Assembly (NCBI GenBank): GCA_964035545.1
Contig: CAXIUT010000103.1
Coordinates: 684,001 to 738,000, forward strand
From: Bugula neritina
Taxonomy: Eukaryota > Bryozoa > Gymnolaemata > Cheilostomatida > Bugulidae
Direction of reading: 5' to 3'
Length of the DNA stretch: 54,000 nucleotides
The notes under the pieces were generated by a model. The model had not been told where the DNA came from and ran no database searches. It was given only the letters and a program-made list of their open reading frames with translations. Shown here one piece after another: positions 13,201 to 28,400 of this stretch (position 1 is its first letter; each line of letters begins with the position of its first letter). The position numbers were made by a program, and so were the translations under genes.

Positions 13201-16092
13201 TGCAGCGCCATTTCACAGTGTTTTATTTTGCTAGAGCAATAACTAATTTTAGATGCCTTTGCAAACATATGAGAAATAAATGAGTGATTCTATGAAAAGA
13301 GGTGTTTGCAGCAATTGTCCACTTTTGATTTACAAGCGGCATGGAAACTTTTGTAGTTTTAAATAATATCTCCAAACTCATCACTTGCATGTGTTTATAG
13401 ACTTGATAAATTTTTTTATGCAAAACTTGATGCCTGCTTCAAAGACACCAGTGCTTAATTACTGTGTTAACTGTATTGGCACGTTGCCATGAGATATTTG
13501 GTAATATTTCGCATCACAACAAACTCTTCAGAAAGTTAAGAAAATCAGTCTAGAATGTTAATGAAATAAACCTACCAGAAAGAGTAAGCCAGATGTAACA
13601 AGTAGATCCAAAACAAGTTGATTAACAATTGAAGTTGAAATCTCCATGTAGTCAACACTTTAGTCCTAATGTCAAATGCAAACGTCTGCAATCAAACTGT
13701 GTAGACTTCATGAGCTGGTTAGCTGAAAGGACTCATTAAAGTTCTTAACTCTTGTGTGTATAGTGATGCCCATCTTGAACTAGAGAGGGCTGACTGAAGA
13801 CTGCTACTTTGTGAAAATTGACAATGCATATTATTATTATTCATTGTTGAGATTCACGACTGCCATAAACAATGATAAAATATTCATTGTTGGTAGTACT
13901 GAGTAGAATAAAATATAATATAATATTATTTTCTGGACAAATAAATAATATCAAATGCATATTATAACTTACCATAAATCTACTGTGCTTCACATCTTCA
14001 CCTTTTTCTGCAATGTTATTTCTTTGCAGTTAGAAGTACTAGTTGAAAATGTGACTATGAAACATAACCCTTCAATTTCATTGCACCAGCACCAGTTGCA
14101 AGATAGGTGTGTTGGGAGTTATCTTTCCCAAAATTTTGTTCTTGGTGTTTATACGAAGCAGACACAGGCTAATATTAGTTTTGTTATTTGTAAGAGTTTT
14201 TCTGTCTGATTGTCCATCAGCAAAAGTTTGGCCTTGCAGTTATTATGGAAATACCAGTGATGCTGGAAGACCTTTGCATTGTACACCCGCTTTTACTATT
14301 GAATTTAGATGTTTTATTTTCCCATCCCCTCTCCTGCCCCCCCTGTCCCCTCTAACAACCAGCAATCCTGACTCATGTGAATTGTGTTATTGTTCTAGAG
14401 TTGGCCCATGGGCCTACAGTATACGATTTGAAGCTTTATAGTTTACAGGCAGTGGAGATGAGTCACTGCTAAAACCCATTTTGTTAGTAGACTATATTGC
14501 TCTTCAATCATCAGTTTTCATATTAAAAGAGAAAGCTCATCTGCAGCGCCATTTCACAGTGTTTTATTTTGCTAGAGCAATAACTAATTTTAGATGCCTT
14601 TGCAAACATATGAGAAATAAATGAGTGATTCTATGAAAAGAGGTGTTTGCAGCAATTGTCCACTTTTGATTTACAAGCGGCATGGAAACTTTTGTAGTTT
14701 TAAATAATATCTCCAAACTCATCACTTGCATGTGTTTATAGACTTGATAAATTTTTTTATGCAAAACTTGATGCCTGCTTCAAAGACACCAGTGCTTAAT
14801 TACTGTGTTAACTGTATTGGCACGTTGCCATGAGATATTTGGTAATATTTCGCATCACAACAAACTCTTCAGAAAGTTAAGAAAATCAGTCTAGAATGTT
14901 AATGAAATAAACCTACCAGAAAGAGTAAGCCAGATGTAACAAGTAGATCCAAAACAAGTTGATTAACAATTGAAGTTGAAATCTCCATGTAGTCAACACT
15001 TTAGTCCTAATGTCAAATGCAAACGTCTGCAATCAAACTGTGTAGACTTCATGAGCTGGTTAGCTGAAAGGACTCATTAAAGTTCTTAACTCTTGTGTGT
15101 ATAGTGATGCCCATCTTGAACTAGAGAGGGCTGACTGAAGACTGCTACTTTGTGAAAATTGACAATGCATATTATTATTATTCATTGTTGAGATTCACGA
15201 CTGCCATAAACAATGATAAAATATTCATTGTTGGTAGTACTGAGTAGAATAAAATATAATATAATATTATTTTCTGGACAAATAAATAATATCAAATGCA
15301 TATTATAACTTACCATAAATCTACTGTGCTTCACATCTTCACCTTTTTCTGCAATGTTATTTCTTTGCAGTTAGAAGTACTAGTTGAAAATATGACTATG
15401 AAACATAACCCTTCAATTTCATTGCACCAGCACCAGTTGCAAGATAGGTGTGTTGGGAGTTATCTTTCCCAAAATTTTGTTCTTGGTGTTTATACGAAGC
15501 AGACACAGGCTAATATTAGTTTTGTTATTTGTAAGAGTTTTTCTGTCTGATTGTCCATCAGCAAAAGTTTGGCCTTGCAGTTATTATGGAAATACCAGTG
15601 ATGCTGGAAGACCTTTGCATTGTACACCCGCTTTTACTATTGAATTTAGATGTTTTATTTTCCCATCCCCTCTCCTGCCCCCCCTGTCCCCTCTAACAAC
15701 CAGCAATCCTGACTCATGTGAATTGTGTTATTGTTCTAGAGTTGGCCCATGGGCCTACAGTATACGATTTGAAGCTTTATAGTTTACAGGCAGTGGAGAT
15801 GAGTCGCTGCTAAAACCCATTTTGTTAGTAGACTATATTGCTCTTCAATCATCAGTTTTCATATTAAAAGAGAAAGCTCATCTGCAGCGCCATTTCACAG
15901 TGTTTTATTTTGCTAGAGCAATAACTAATTTTAGATGCCTTTGCAAACATATGAGAAATAAATGAGTGATTCTATGAAAAGAGGTGTTTGCAGCAATTGT
16001 CCACTTTTGATTTACAAGCGGCATGGAAACTTTTGTAGTTTTAAATAATATCTCCAAACTCATCACTTGCATGTGTTTATAGACTTGATAAA

Positions 16093-19000
16093 TTTTTTTA
16101 TGCAAAACTTGATGCCTGCTTCAAAGACACCAGTGCTTAATTACTGTGTTAACTGTATTGGCACGTTGCCATGAGATATTTGGTAATATTTCGCATCACA
16201 ACAAACTCTTCAGAAAGTTAAGAAAATCAGTCTAGAAAGTTAATGAAATAAACCTACCAGAAAGAGTAAGCCAGATGTAACAAGTAGATCCAAAACAAGT
16301 TGATTAACAATTGAAGTTGAAATCTCCATGTAGTCAACACTTTAGTCCTAATGTCAAATGCAAACGTCTGCAATCAAACTGTGTAGACTTCATGAGCTGG
16401 TTAGCTGAAAGGACTCATTAAAGTTCTTAACTCTTGTGTGTATAGTGATGCCCATCTTGAACTAGAGAGGGCTGACTGAAGACTGCTACTTTGTGTAAAT
16501 TGACAATGCATATTATTATTATTCATTGTTGAGATTCACGACTGCCATAAACAATGATAAAATATTCATTGTTGGTACTACTGAGTAGAATAAAATATAA
16601 TATAATATTATTTTCTGGACAAATAAATAATATCAAATGCATATTATAACTTACCATAAATCTACAGTGCTTCACATCTTCACTTTTTTCTGCAATGTTA
16701 TTTCTTTGCAGTTAGAAGTACTAGTTGAAAATATGACTATGAAACATAACCCTTCAATTTCATTGCACCAGCACCAGTTGCAAGATAGGTGTGTTGGGAG
16801 TTATCTTTTCCAAAATTTTGTTCTTTGTGTTTATACGAAACAGACACAGGCTAATATTAGTTTTGTTATTTGTAAGAGTTTTTCTGTCTGATTGTCCATC
16901 AGCAAAAGTTTGGCCTTGCAGTTATTATGGAAATACCAGTGATGCTGGAAGACCTTTGCATTGTACACCCGCTTTTACTATTGAATTTAGATGTTTTATT
17001 TTCCCATCCCCTCTCCTGCCCCCCCTGTCCCCTCTAACAACCAGCAATCCTGACTCATGTGAATTGTGTTATTGTTCTAGAGTTGGCCCATGGGCCTACA
17101 GTATACGATTTGAAGCTTTATAGTTTACAGGCAGTGGAGATGAGTCGCTGCTAAAACCCATTTTGTTAGTAGACTATATTGCTCTTCAATCATCAGTTTT
17201 CATATTAAAAGAGAAAGCTCATCTGCAGCGCCATTTCACAGTGTTTTATTTTGCTAGAGCAATAACTAATTTTAGATGCCTTTGCAAACATATGAGAAAT
17301 AAATGAGTGATTCTATGAAAAGAGGTGTTTGCAGCAATTGTCCACTTTTGATTTACAAGCGGCATGGAAACTTTTGTAGTTTTAAATAATATCTCCAAAC
17401 TCATCACTTGCATGTGTTTATAGACTTGATAAATTTTTTTATGCAAAACTTGATGCCTGCTTCAAAGACACCAGTGCTTAATTACTGTGTTAACTGTATT
17501 GGCACGTTGCCATGAGATATTTGGTAATATTTCGCATCACAACAAACTCTTCAGAAAGTTAAGAAAATCAGTCTAGAATGTTAATGAAATAAACCTACCA
17601 GAAAGAGTAAGCCAGATGTAACAAGTAGATCCAAAACAAGTTGATTAACAATTGAAGTTGAAATCTCCATGTAGTCAACACTTTAGTCCTAATGTCAAAT
17701 GCAAACGTCTGCAATCAAACTGTGTAGACTTCATGAGCTGGTTAGCTGAAAGGACTCATTAAAGTTCTTAACTCTTGTGTGTATAGTGATGCCCATCTTG
17801 AACTAGAGAGGGCTGACTGAAGACTGCTACTTTGTGAAAATTGACAATGCATATTATTATTATTCATTGTTGAGATTCACGACTGCCATAAACAATGATA
17901 AAATATTCATTGTTGGTAGTACTGAGTAGAATAAAATATAATATAATATTATTTTCTGGACAAATAAATAATATCAAATGCATATTATAACTTACCATAA
18001 ATCTACTGTGCTTCACATCTTCACCTTTTTCTGCAATGTTATTTCTTTGCAGTTAGAAGTACTAGTTGAAAATGTGACTATGAAACATAACCCTTCAATT
18101 TCATTGCACCAGCACCAGTTGCAAGATAGGTGTGTTGGGAGTTATCTTTCCCAAAATTTTGTTCTTGGTGTTTATACGAAGCAGACACAGGCTAATATTA
18201 GTTTTGTTATTTGTAAGAGTTTTTCTGTCTGATTGTCCATCAGCAAAAGTTTGGCCTTGCAGTTATTATGGAAATACCAGTGATGCTGGAAGACCTTTGC
18301 ATTGTACACCCGCTTTTACTATTGAATTTAGATGTTTTATTTTCCCATCCCCTCTCCTGCCCCCCCTGTCCCCTCTAACAACCAGCAATCCTGACTCATG
18401 TGAATTGTGTTATTGTTCTAGAGTTGGCCCATGGGCCTACAGTATACGATTTGAAGCTTTATAGTTTACAGGCAGTGGAGATGAGTCACTGCTAAAACCC
18501 ATTTTGTTAGTAGACTATATTGCTCTTCAATCATCAGTTTTCATATTAAAAGAGAAAGCTCATCTGCAGCGCCATTTCACAGTGTTTTATTTTGCTAGAG
18601 CAATAACTAATTTTAGATGCCTTTGCAAACATATGAGAAATAAATGAGTGATTCTATGAAAAGAGGTGTTTGCAGCAATTGTCCACTTTTGATTTACAAG
18701 CGGCATGGAAACTTTTGTAGTTTTAAATAATATCTCCAAACTCATCACTTGCATGTGTTTATAGACTTGATAAATTTTTTTATGCAAAACTTGATGCCTG
18801 CTTCAAAGACACCAGTGCTTAATTACTGTGTTAACTGTATTGGCACGTTGCCATGAGATATTTGGTAATATTTCGCATCACAACAAACTCTTCAGAAAGT
18901 TAAGAAAATCAGTCTAGAATGTTAATGAAATAAACCTACCAGAAAGAGTAAGCCAGATGTAACAAGTAGATCCAAAACAAGTTGATTAACAATTGAAGTT

Positions 19001-21455
19001 GAAATCTCCATGTAGTCAACACTTTAGTCCTAATGTCAAATGCAAACGTCTGCAATCAAACTGTGTAGACTTCATGAGCTGGTTAGCTGAAAGGACTCAT
19101 TAAAGTTCTTAACTCTTGTGTGTATAGTGATGCCCATCTTGAACTAGAGAGGGCTGACTGAAGACTGCTACTTTGTGAAAATTGACAATGCATATTATTA
19201 TTATTCATTGTTGAGATTCACGACTGCCATAAACAATGATAAAATATTCATTGTTGGTAGTACTGAGTAGAATAAAATATAATATAATATTATTTTCTGG
19301 ACAAATAAATAATATCAAATGCATATTATAACTTACCATAAATCTACAGTGCTTCACATCTTCACTTTTTTCTGCAATGTTATTTCTTTGCAGTTAGAAG
19401 TACTAGTTGAAAATATGACTATGAAACATAACCCTTCAATTTCATTGCACCAGCACCAGTTGCAAGATAGGTGTGTTGGGAGTTATCTTTTCCAAAATTT
19501 TGTTCTTTGTGTTTATACGAAGCAGACACAGGCTAATATTAGTTTTGTTATTTGTAAGAGTTTTTCTGTCTGATTGTCCATCAGCAAAAGTTTGGCCTTG
19601 CAGTTATTATGGAAATACCAGTGATGCTGGAAGACCTTTGCATTGTACACCCGCTTTTACTATTGAATTTAGATGTTTTATTTTCCCATCCCCTCTCCTG
19701 CCCCCCCTGTCCCCTCTAACAACCAGCAATCCTGACTCATGTGAATTGTGTTATTGTTCTAGAGTTGGCCCATGGGCCTACAGTATACGATTTGAAGCTT
19801 TATAGTTTACAGGCAGTGGAGATGAGTCGCTGCTAAAACCCATTTTGTTAGTAGACTATATTGCTCTTCAATCATCAGTTTTCATATTAAAAGAGAAAGC
19901 TCATCTGCAGCGCCATTTCACAGTGTTTTATTTTGCTAGAGCAATAACTAATTTTAGATGCCTTTGCAAACATATGAGAAATAAATGAGTGATTCTATGA
20001 AAAGAGGTGTTTGCAGCAATTGTCCACTTTTGATTTACAAGCGGCATGGAAACTTTTGTAGTTTTAAATAATATCTCCAAACTCATCACTTGCATGTGTT
20101 TATAGACTTGATAAATTTTTTTATGCAAAACTTGATGCCTGCTTCAAAGACACCAGTGCTTAATTACTGTGTTAACTGTATTGGCACTTTGCCATGAGAT
20201 TTTTGGTAATATTTCGCATCACAACAAACTCTTCAGAAAGTTAAGAAAATCAGTCTAGAATGTTAATGAAATAAACCTACCAGAAAGAGTAAGCCAGATG
20301 TAACAAGTAGATCCAAAACAAGTTGATTAACAATTGAAGTTGAAATCTCCATGTAGTCAACACTTTAGTCCTAATGTCAAATGCAAACGTCTGCAATCAA
20401 ACTGTGTAGACTTCATGAGCTGGTTAGCTGAAAGGACTCATTAAAGTTCTTAACTCTTGTGTGTATAGTGATGCCCATCTTGAACTAGAGAGGGCTGACT
20501 GAAGACTGCTACTTTGTGAAAATTGACAATGCATATTATTATTATTCATTGTTGAGATTCACGACTGCCATAAACAATGATAAAATATTCATTGTTGGTT
20601 TACTGAGTAGAATAAAATATAATATAATATTATTTTCTGGACAAATAAATAATATCAAATGCATATTATAATTTACCATAAATCTACAGTGCTTCACATC
20701 TTCACTTTTTTCTGCAATGTTATTTCTTTGCAGTTAGAAGTACTAGTAGAAAATATGACTATGAAACATAACCCTTCAATTTCATTGCACCAGCACCAGT
20801 TGCAAGATAGGTGTGTTGGGAGTTATCTTTCCCAAAATTTTGTTCTTGGTGTTTATACGAAGCAGACACAGGCTAATATTAGTTTTGTTATTTGTAAGAG
20901 TTTTTCTGTCTGATTGTCCATCAGCAAAAGTTTGGCCTTGCAGTTATTATGGAAATACCAGTGATGCTGGAAGACCTTTGCATTGTACACCCGCTTTTAC
21001 TATTGAATTTAGATGTTTTATTTTCCCATCCCCTCTCCTGCCCCCCCTGTCCCCTCTAACAACCAGCAATCCTGACTCATGTGAATTGTGTTATTGTTCT
21101 AGAGTTGGCCCATGGGCCTACAGTATACGATTTGAAGCTTTATAGTTTACAGGCAGTGGAGATGAGTCACTGCTAAAACCCATTTTGTTAGTAGACTATA
21201 TTGCTCTTCAATCATCAGTTTTCATATTAAAAGAGAAAGCTCATCTGCAGCGCCATTTCACAGTGTTTTATTTTGCTAGAGCAATAACTAATTTTAGATG
21301 CCTTTGCAAACATATGAGAAATAAATGAGTGATTCTATGAAAAGAGGTGTTTGCAGCAATTGTCCACTTTTGATTTACAAGCGGCATGGAAACTTTTGTA
21401 GTTTTAAATAATATCTCCAAACTCATCACTTGCATGTGTTTATAGACTTGATAAA
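16093..21455 (+). repeat. higher-order block, units 13-16 (first copy)
   Basis: Four consecutive units carry the same private variants, in the same order, as units 20-23. Unit 13 has tgtgtaaattg at about 16493 and AAACAG at about 16828. Unit 14 has AATGTGACT at about 18071. Unit 15 has AAGCAG together with the ttccaaaatt type. Unit 16 has cactttgcc with gatttttgg (about 20184-20205), the one-base deletion ggtttactg (about 20597) and gtagaaaat (about 20747). Sharing of all these points to one block duplication rather than unit-by-unit conversion. Confidence 0.85.
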
Positions 21456-24400
21456 TTTTTTTATGCAAAACTTGATGCCTGCTTCAAAGACACCAGTGCT
21501 TAATTACTGTGTTAACTGTATTGGCACGTTGCCATGAGATATTTGGTAATATTTCGCATCACAACAAACTCTTCAGAAAGTTAAGAAAATCAGTCTAGAA
21601 TGTTAATGAAATAAACCTACCAGAAAGAGTAAGCCAGATGTAACAAGTAGATCCAAAACAAGTTGATTAACAATTGAAGTTGAAATCTCCATGTAGTCAA
21701 CACTTTAGTCCTAATGTCAAATGCAAACGTCTGCAATCAAACTGTGTAGACTTCATGAGCTGGTTAGCTGAAAGGACTCATTAAAGTTCTTAACTCTTGT
21801 GTGTATAGTGATGCCCATCTTGAACTAGAGAGGGCTGACTGAAGACTGCTACTTTGTGAAAATTGACAATGCATATTATTATTATTCATTGTTGAGATTC
21901 ACGACTGCCATAAACAATGATAAAATATTCATTGTTGGTACTACTGAGTAGAATAAAATATAATATAATATTATTTTCTGGACAAATAAATAATATCAAA
22001 TGCATATTATAACTTACCATAAATCTACAGTGCTTCACATCTTCACTTTTTTCTGCAATGTTATTTCTTTGCAGTTAGAAGTACTAGTTGAAAATATGAC
22101 TATGAAACATAACCCTTCAATTTCATTGCACCAGCACCAGTTGCAAGATAGGTGTGTTGGGCGTTATCTTTTCCAAAATTTTGTTCTTTGTGTTTATACG
22201 AAGCAGACACAGGCTAATATTAGTTTTGTTATTTGTAAGAGTTTTTCTGTCTGATTGTCCATCAGCAAAAGTTTGGCCTTGCAGTTATTATGGAAATACC
22301 AGTGATGCTGGAAGACCTTTGCATTGTACACCCGCTTTTACTATTGAATTTAGATGTTTTATTTTCCCATCCCCTCTCCTGCCCCCCCTGTCCCCTCTAA
22401 CAACCAGCAATCCTGACTCATGTGAATTGTGTTATTGTTCTAGAGTTGGCCCATGGGCCTACAGTATACGATTTGAAGCTTTATAGTTTACAGGCAGTGG
22501 AGATGAGTCACTGCTAAAACCCATTTTGTTAGTAGACTATATTGCTCTTCAATCATCAGTTTTCATATTAAAAGAGAAAGCTCATCTGCAGCGCCATTTC
22601 ACAGTGTTTTATTTTGCTAGAGCAATAACTAATTTTAGATGCCTTTGCAAACATATGAGAAATAAATGAGTGATTCTATGAAAAGAGGTGTTTGCAGCAA
22701 TTGTCCACTTTTGATTTACAAGCGGCATGGAAACTTTTGTAGTTTTAAATAATATCTCCAAACTCATCACTTGCATGTGTTTATAGACTTGATAAATTTT
22801 TTTATGCAAAACTTGATGCCTGCTTCAAAGACACCAGTGCTTAATTACTGTGTTAACTGTATTGGCACATTGCCATGAGATATTTGGTAATATTTCGCAT
22901 CACAACAAACTCTTCAGAAAGTTAAGAAAATCAGTCTAGAATGTTAATGAAATAAACCTACCAGAAAGAGTAAGCCAGATGTAACAAGTAGATCCAAAAC
23001 AAGTTGATTAACAATTGAAGTTGAAATCTCCATGTAGTCAACACTTTAGTCCTAATGTCAAATGCAAACGTCTGCAATCAAACTGTGTAGACTTCATGAG
23101 CTGGTTAGCTGAAAGGACTCATTAAAGTTCTTAACTCTTGTGTGTATAGTGATGCCCATCTTGAACTAGAGAGGGCTGACTGAAGACTGCTACTTTGTGA
23201 AAATTGACAATGCATATTATTATTATTCATTGTTGAGATTCACGACTGCCATAAACAATGATAAAATATTCATTGTTGGTTTACTGAGTAGAATAAAATA
23301 TAATATAATATTATTTTCTGGACAAATAAATAATATCAAATGCATATTATAATTTACCATAAATCTACAGTGCTTCACATCTTCACTTTTTTCTGCAATG
23401 TTATTTCTTTGCAGTTAGAAGTACTAGTAGAAAATATGACTATGAAACATAACCCTTCAATTTCATTGCACCAGCACCAGTTGCAAGATAGGTGTGTTGG
23501 GAGTTATCTTTCCCAAAATTTTGTTCTTGGTGTTTATACGAAGCAGACACAGGCTAATATTAGTTTTGTTATTTGTAAGAGTTTTTCTGTCTGATTGTCC
23601 ATCAGCAAAAGTTTGGCCTTGCAGTTATTATGGAAATACCAGTGATGCTGGAAGACCTTTGCATTGTACACCCGCTTTTACTATTGAATTTAGATGTTTT
23701 ATTTTCCCATCCCCTCTCCTGCCCCCCCTGTCCCCTCTAACAACCAGCAATCCTGACTCATGTGAATTGTGTTATTGTTCTAGAGTTGGCCCATGGGCCT
23801 ACAGTATACGATTTGAAGCTTTATAGTTTACAGGCAGTGGAGATGAGTCACTGCTAAAACCCATTTTGTTAGTAGACTATATTGCTCTTCAATCATCAGT
23901 TTTCATATTAAAAGAGAAAGCTCATCTGCAGCGCCATTTCACAGTGTTTTATTTTGCTAGAGCAATAACTAATTTTAGATGCCTTTGCAAACATATGAGA
24001 AATAAATGAGTGATTCTATGAAAAGAGGTGTTTGCAGCAATTGTCCACTTTTGATTTACAAGCGGCATGGAAACTTTTGTAGTTTTAAATAATATCTCCA
24101 AACTCATCACTTGCATGTGTTTATAGACTTGATAAATTTTTTTATGCAAAACTTGATGCCTGCTTCAAAGACACCAGTGCTTAATTACTGTGTTAACTGT
24201 ATTGGCACGTTGCCATGAGATATTTGGTAATATTTCGCATCACAACAAACTCTTCAGAAAGTTAAGAAAATCAGTCTAGAATGTTAATGAAATAAACCTA
24301 CCAGAAAGAGTAAGCCAGATGTAACAAGTAGATCCAAAACAAGTTGATTAACAATTGAAGTTGAAATCTCCATGTAGTCAACACTTTAGTCCTAATGTCA

Positions 24401-25477
24401 AATGCAAACGTCTGCAATCAAACTGTGTAGACTTCATGAGCTGGTTAGCTGAAAGGACTCATTAAAGTTCTTAACTCTTGTGTGTATAGTGATGCCCATC
24501 TTGAACTAGAGAGGGCTGACTGAAGACTGCTACTTTGTGAAAATTGACAATGCATATTATTATTATTCATTGTTGAGATTCACGACTGCCATAAACAATG
24601 ATAAAATATTCATTGTTGGTAGTACTGAGTAGAATAAAATATAATATAATATTATTTTCTGGACAAATAAATAATATCAAATGCATATTATAACTTACCA
24701 TAAATCTACAGTGCTTCACATCTTCACTTTTTTCTGCAATGTTATTTCTTTGCAGTTAGAAGTACTAGTTGAAAATATGACTATGAAACATAACCCTTCA
24801 ATTTCATTGCACCAGCACCAGTTGCAAGATAGGTGTGTTGGGAGTTATCTTTTCCAAAATTTTGTTCTTTGTGTTTATACGAAGCAGACACAGGCTAATA
24901 TTAGTTTTGTTATTTGTAAGAGTTTTTCTGTCTGATTGTCCATCAGCAAAAGTTTGGCCTTGCAGTTATTATGGAAATACCAGTGATGCTGGAAGACCTT
25001 TGCATTGTACACCCGCTTTTACTATTGAATTTAGATGTTTTATTTTCCCATCCCCTCTCCTGCCCCCCCTGTCCCCTCTAACAACCAGCAATCCTGACTC
25101 ATGTGAATTGTGTTATTGTTCTAGAGTTGGCCCATGGGCCTACAGTATACGATTTGAAGCTTTATAGTTTACAGGCAGTGGAGATGAGTCGCTGCTAAAA
25201 CCCATTTTGTTAGTAGACTATATTGCTCTTCAATCATCAGTTTTCATATTAAAAGAGAAAGCTCATCTGCAGCGCCATTTCACAGTGTTTTATTTTGCTA
25301 GAGCAATAACTAATTTTAGATGCCTTTGCAAACATATGAGAAATAAATGAGTGATTCTATGAAAAGAGGTGTTTGCAGCAATTGTCCACTTTTGATTTAC
25401 AAGCGGCATGGAAACTTTTGTAGTTTTAAATAATATCTCCAAACTCATCACTTGCATGTGTTTATAGACTTGATAAA

Positions 25478-28400
25478 TTTTTTTATGCAAAACTTGATGC
25501 CTGCTTCAAAGACACCAGTGCTTAATTACTGTGTTAACTGTATTGGCACGTTGCCATGAGATATTTGGTAATATTTCGCATCACAACAAACTCTTCAGAA
25601 AGTTAAGAAAATCAGTCTAGAAAGTTAATGAAATAAACCTACCAGAAAGAGTAAGCCAGATGTAACAAGTAGATCCAAAACAAGTTGATTAACAATTGAA
25701 GTTGAAATCTCCATGTAGTCAACACTTTAGTCCTAATGTCAAATGCAAACGTCTGCAATCAAACTGTGTAGACTTCATGAGCTGGTTAGCTGAAAGGACT
25801 CATTAAAGTTCTTAACTCTTGTGTGTATAGTGATGCCCATCTTGAACTAGAGAGGGCTGACTGAAGACTGCTACTTTGTGTAAATTGACAATGCATATTA
25901 TTATTATTCATTGTTGAGATTCACGACTGCCATAAACAATGATAAAATATTCATTGTTGGTACTACTGAGTAGAATAAAATATAATATAATATTATTTTC
26001 TGGACAAATAAATAATATCAAATGCATATTATAACTTACCATAAATCTACAGTGCTTCACATCTTCACTTTTTTCTGCAATGTTATTTCTTTGCAGTTAG
26101 AAGTACTAGTTGAAAATATGACTATGAAACATAACCCTTCAATTTCATTGCACCAGCACCAGTTGCAAGATAGGTGTGTTGGGAGTTATCTTTTCCAAAA
26201 TTTTGTTCTTTGTGTTTATACGAAACAGACACAGGCTAATATTAGTTTTGTTATTTGTAAGAGTTTTTCTGTCTGATTGTCCATCAGCAAAAGTTTGGCC
26301 TTGCAGTTATTATGGAAATACCAGTGATGCTGGAAGACCTTTGCATTGTACACCCGCTTTTACTATTGAATTTAGATGTTTTATTTTCCCATCCCCTCTC
26401 CTGCCCCCCCTGTCCCCTCTAACAACCAGCAATCCTGACTCATGTGAATTGTGTTATTGTTCTAGAGTTGGCCCATGGGCCTACAGTATACGATTTGAAG
26501 CTTTATAGTTTACAGGCAGTGGAGATGAGTCGCTGCTAAAACCCATTTTGTTAGTAGACTATATTGCTCTTCAATCATCAGTTTTCATATTAAAAGAGAA
26601 AGCTCATCTGCAGCGCCATTTCACAGTGTTTTATTTTGCTAGAGCAATAACTAATTTTAGATGCCTTTGCAAACATATGAGAAATAAATGAGTGATTCTA
26701 TGAAAAGAGGTGTTTGCAGCAATTGTCCACTTTTGATTTACAAGCGGCATGGAAACTTTTGTAGTTTTAAATAATATCTCCAAACTCATCACTTGCATGT
26801 GTTTATAGACTTGATAAATTTTTTTATGCAAAACTTGATGCCTGCTTCAAAGACACCAGTGCTTAATTACTGTGTTAACTGTATTGGCACGTTGCCATGA
26901 GATATTTGGTAATATTTCGCATCACAACAAACTCTTCAGAAAGTTAAGAAAATCAGTCTAGAATGTTAATGAAATAAACCTACCAGAAAGAGTAAGCCAG
27001 ATGTAACAAGTAGATCCAAAACAAGTTGATTAACAATTGAAGTTGAAATCTCCATGTAGTCAACACTTTAGTCCTAATGTCAAATGCAAACGTCTGCAAT
27101 CAAACTGTGTAGACTTCATGAGCTGGTTAGCTGAAAGGACTCATTAAAGTTCTTAACTCTTGTGTGTATAGTGATGCCCATCTTGAACTAGAGAGGGCTG
27201 ACTGAAGACTGCTACTTTGTGAAAATTGACAATGCATATTATTATTATTCATTGTTGAGATTCACGACTGCCATAAACAATGATAAAATATTCATTGTTG
27301 GTAGTACTGAGTAGAATAAAATATAATATAATATTATTTTCTGGACAAATAAATAATATCAAATGCATATTATAACTTACCATAAATCTACTGTGCTTCA
27401 CATCTTCACCTTTTTCTGCAATGTTATTTCTTTGCAGTTAGAAGTACTAGTTGAAAATGTGACTATGAAACATAACCCTTCAATTTCATTGCACCAGCAC
27501 CAGTTGCAAGATAGGTGTGTTGGGAGTTATCTTTCCCAAAATTTTGTTCTTGGTGTTTATACGAAGCAGACACAGGCTAATATTAGTTTTGTTATTTGTA
27601 AGAGTTTTTCTGTCTGATTGTCCATCAGCAAAAGTTTGGCCTTGCAGTTATTATGGAAATACCAGTGATGCTGGAAGACCTTTGCATTGTACACCCGCTT
27701 TTACTATTGAATTTAGATGTTTTATTTTCCCATCCCCTCTCCTGCCCCCCCTGTCCCCTCTAACAACCAGCAATCCTGACTCATGTGAATTGTGTTATTG
27801 TTCTAGAGTTGGCCCATGGGCCTACAGTATACGATTTGAAGCTTTATAGTTTACAGGCAGTGGAGATGAGTCACTGCTAAAACCCATTTTGTTAGTAGAC
27901 TATATTGCTCTTCAATCATCAGTTTTCATATTAAAAGAGAAAGCTCATCTGCAGCGCCATTTCACAGTGTTTTATTTTGCTAGAGCAATAACTAATTTTA
28001 GATGCCTTTGCAAACATATGAGAAATAAATGAGTGATTCTATGAAAAGAGGTGTTTGCAGCAATTGTCCACTTTTGATTTACAAGCGGCATGGAAACTTT
28101 TGTAGTTTTAAATAATATCTCCAAACTCATCACTTGCATGTGTTTATAGACTTGATAAATTTTTTTATGCAAAACTTGATGCCTGCTTCAAAGACACCAG
28201 TGCTTAATTACTGTGTTAACTGTATTGGCACGTTGCCATGAGATATTTGGTAATATTTCGCATCACAACAAACTCTTCAGAAAGTTAAGAAAATCAGTCT
28301 AGAATGTTAATGAAATAAACCTACCAGAAAGAGTAAGCCAGATGTAACAAGTAGATCCAAAACAAGTTGATTAACAATTGAAGTTGAAATCTCCATGTAG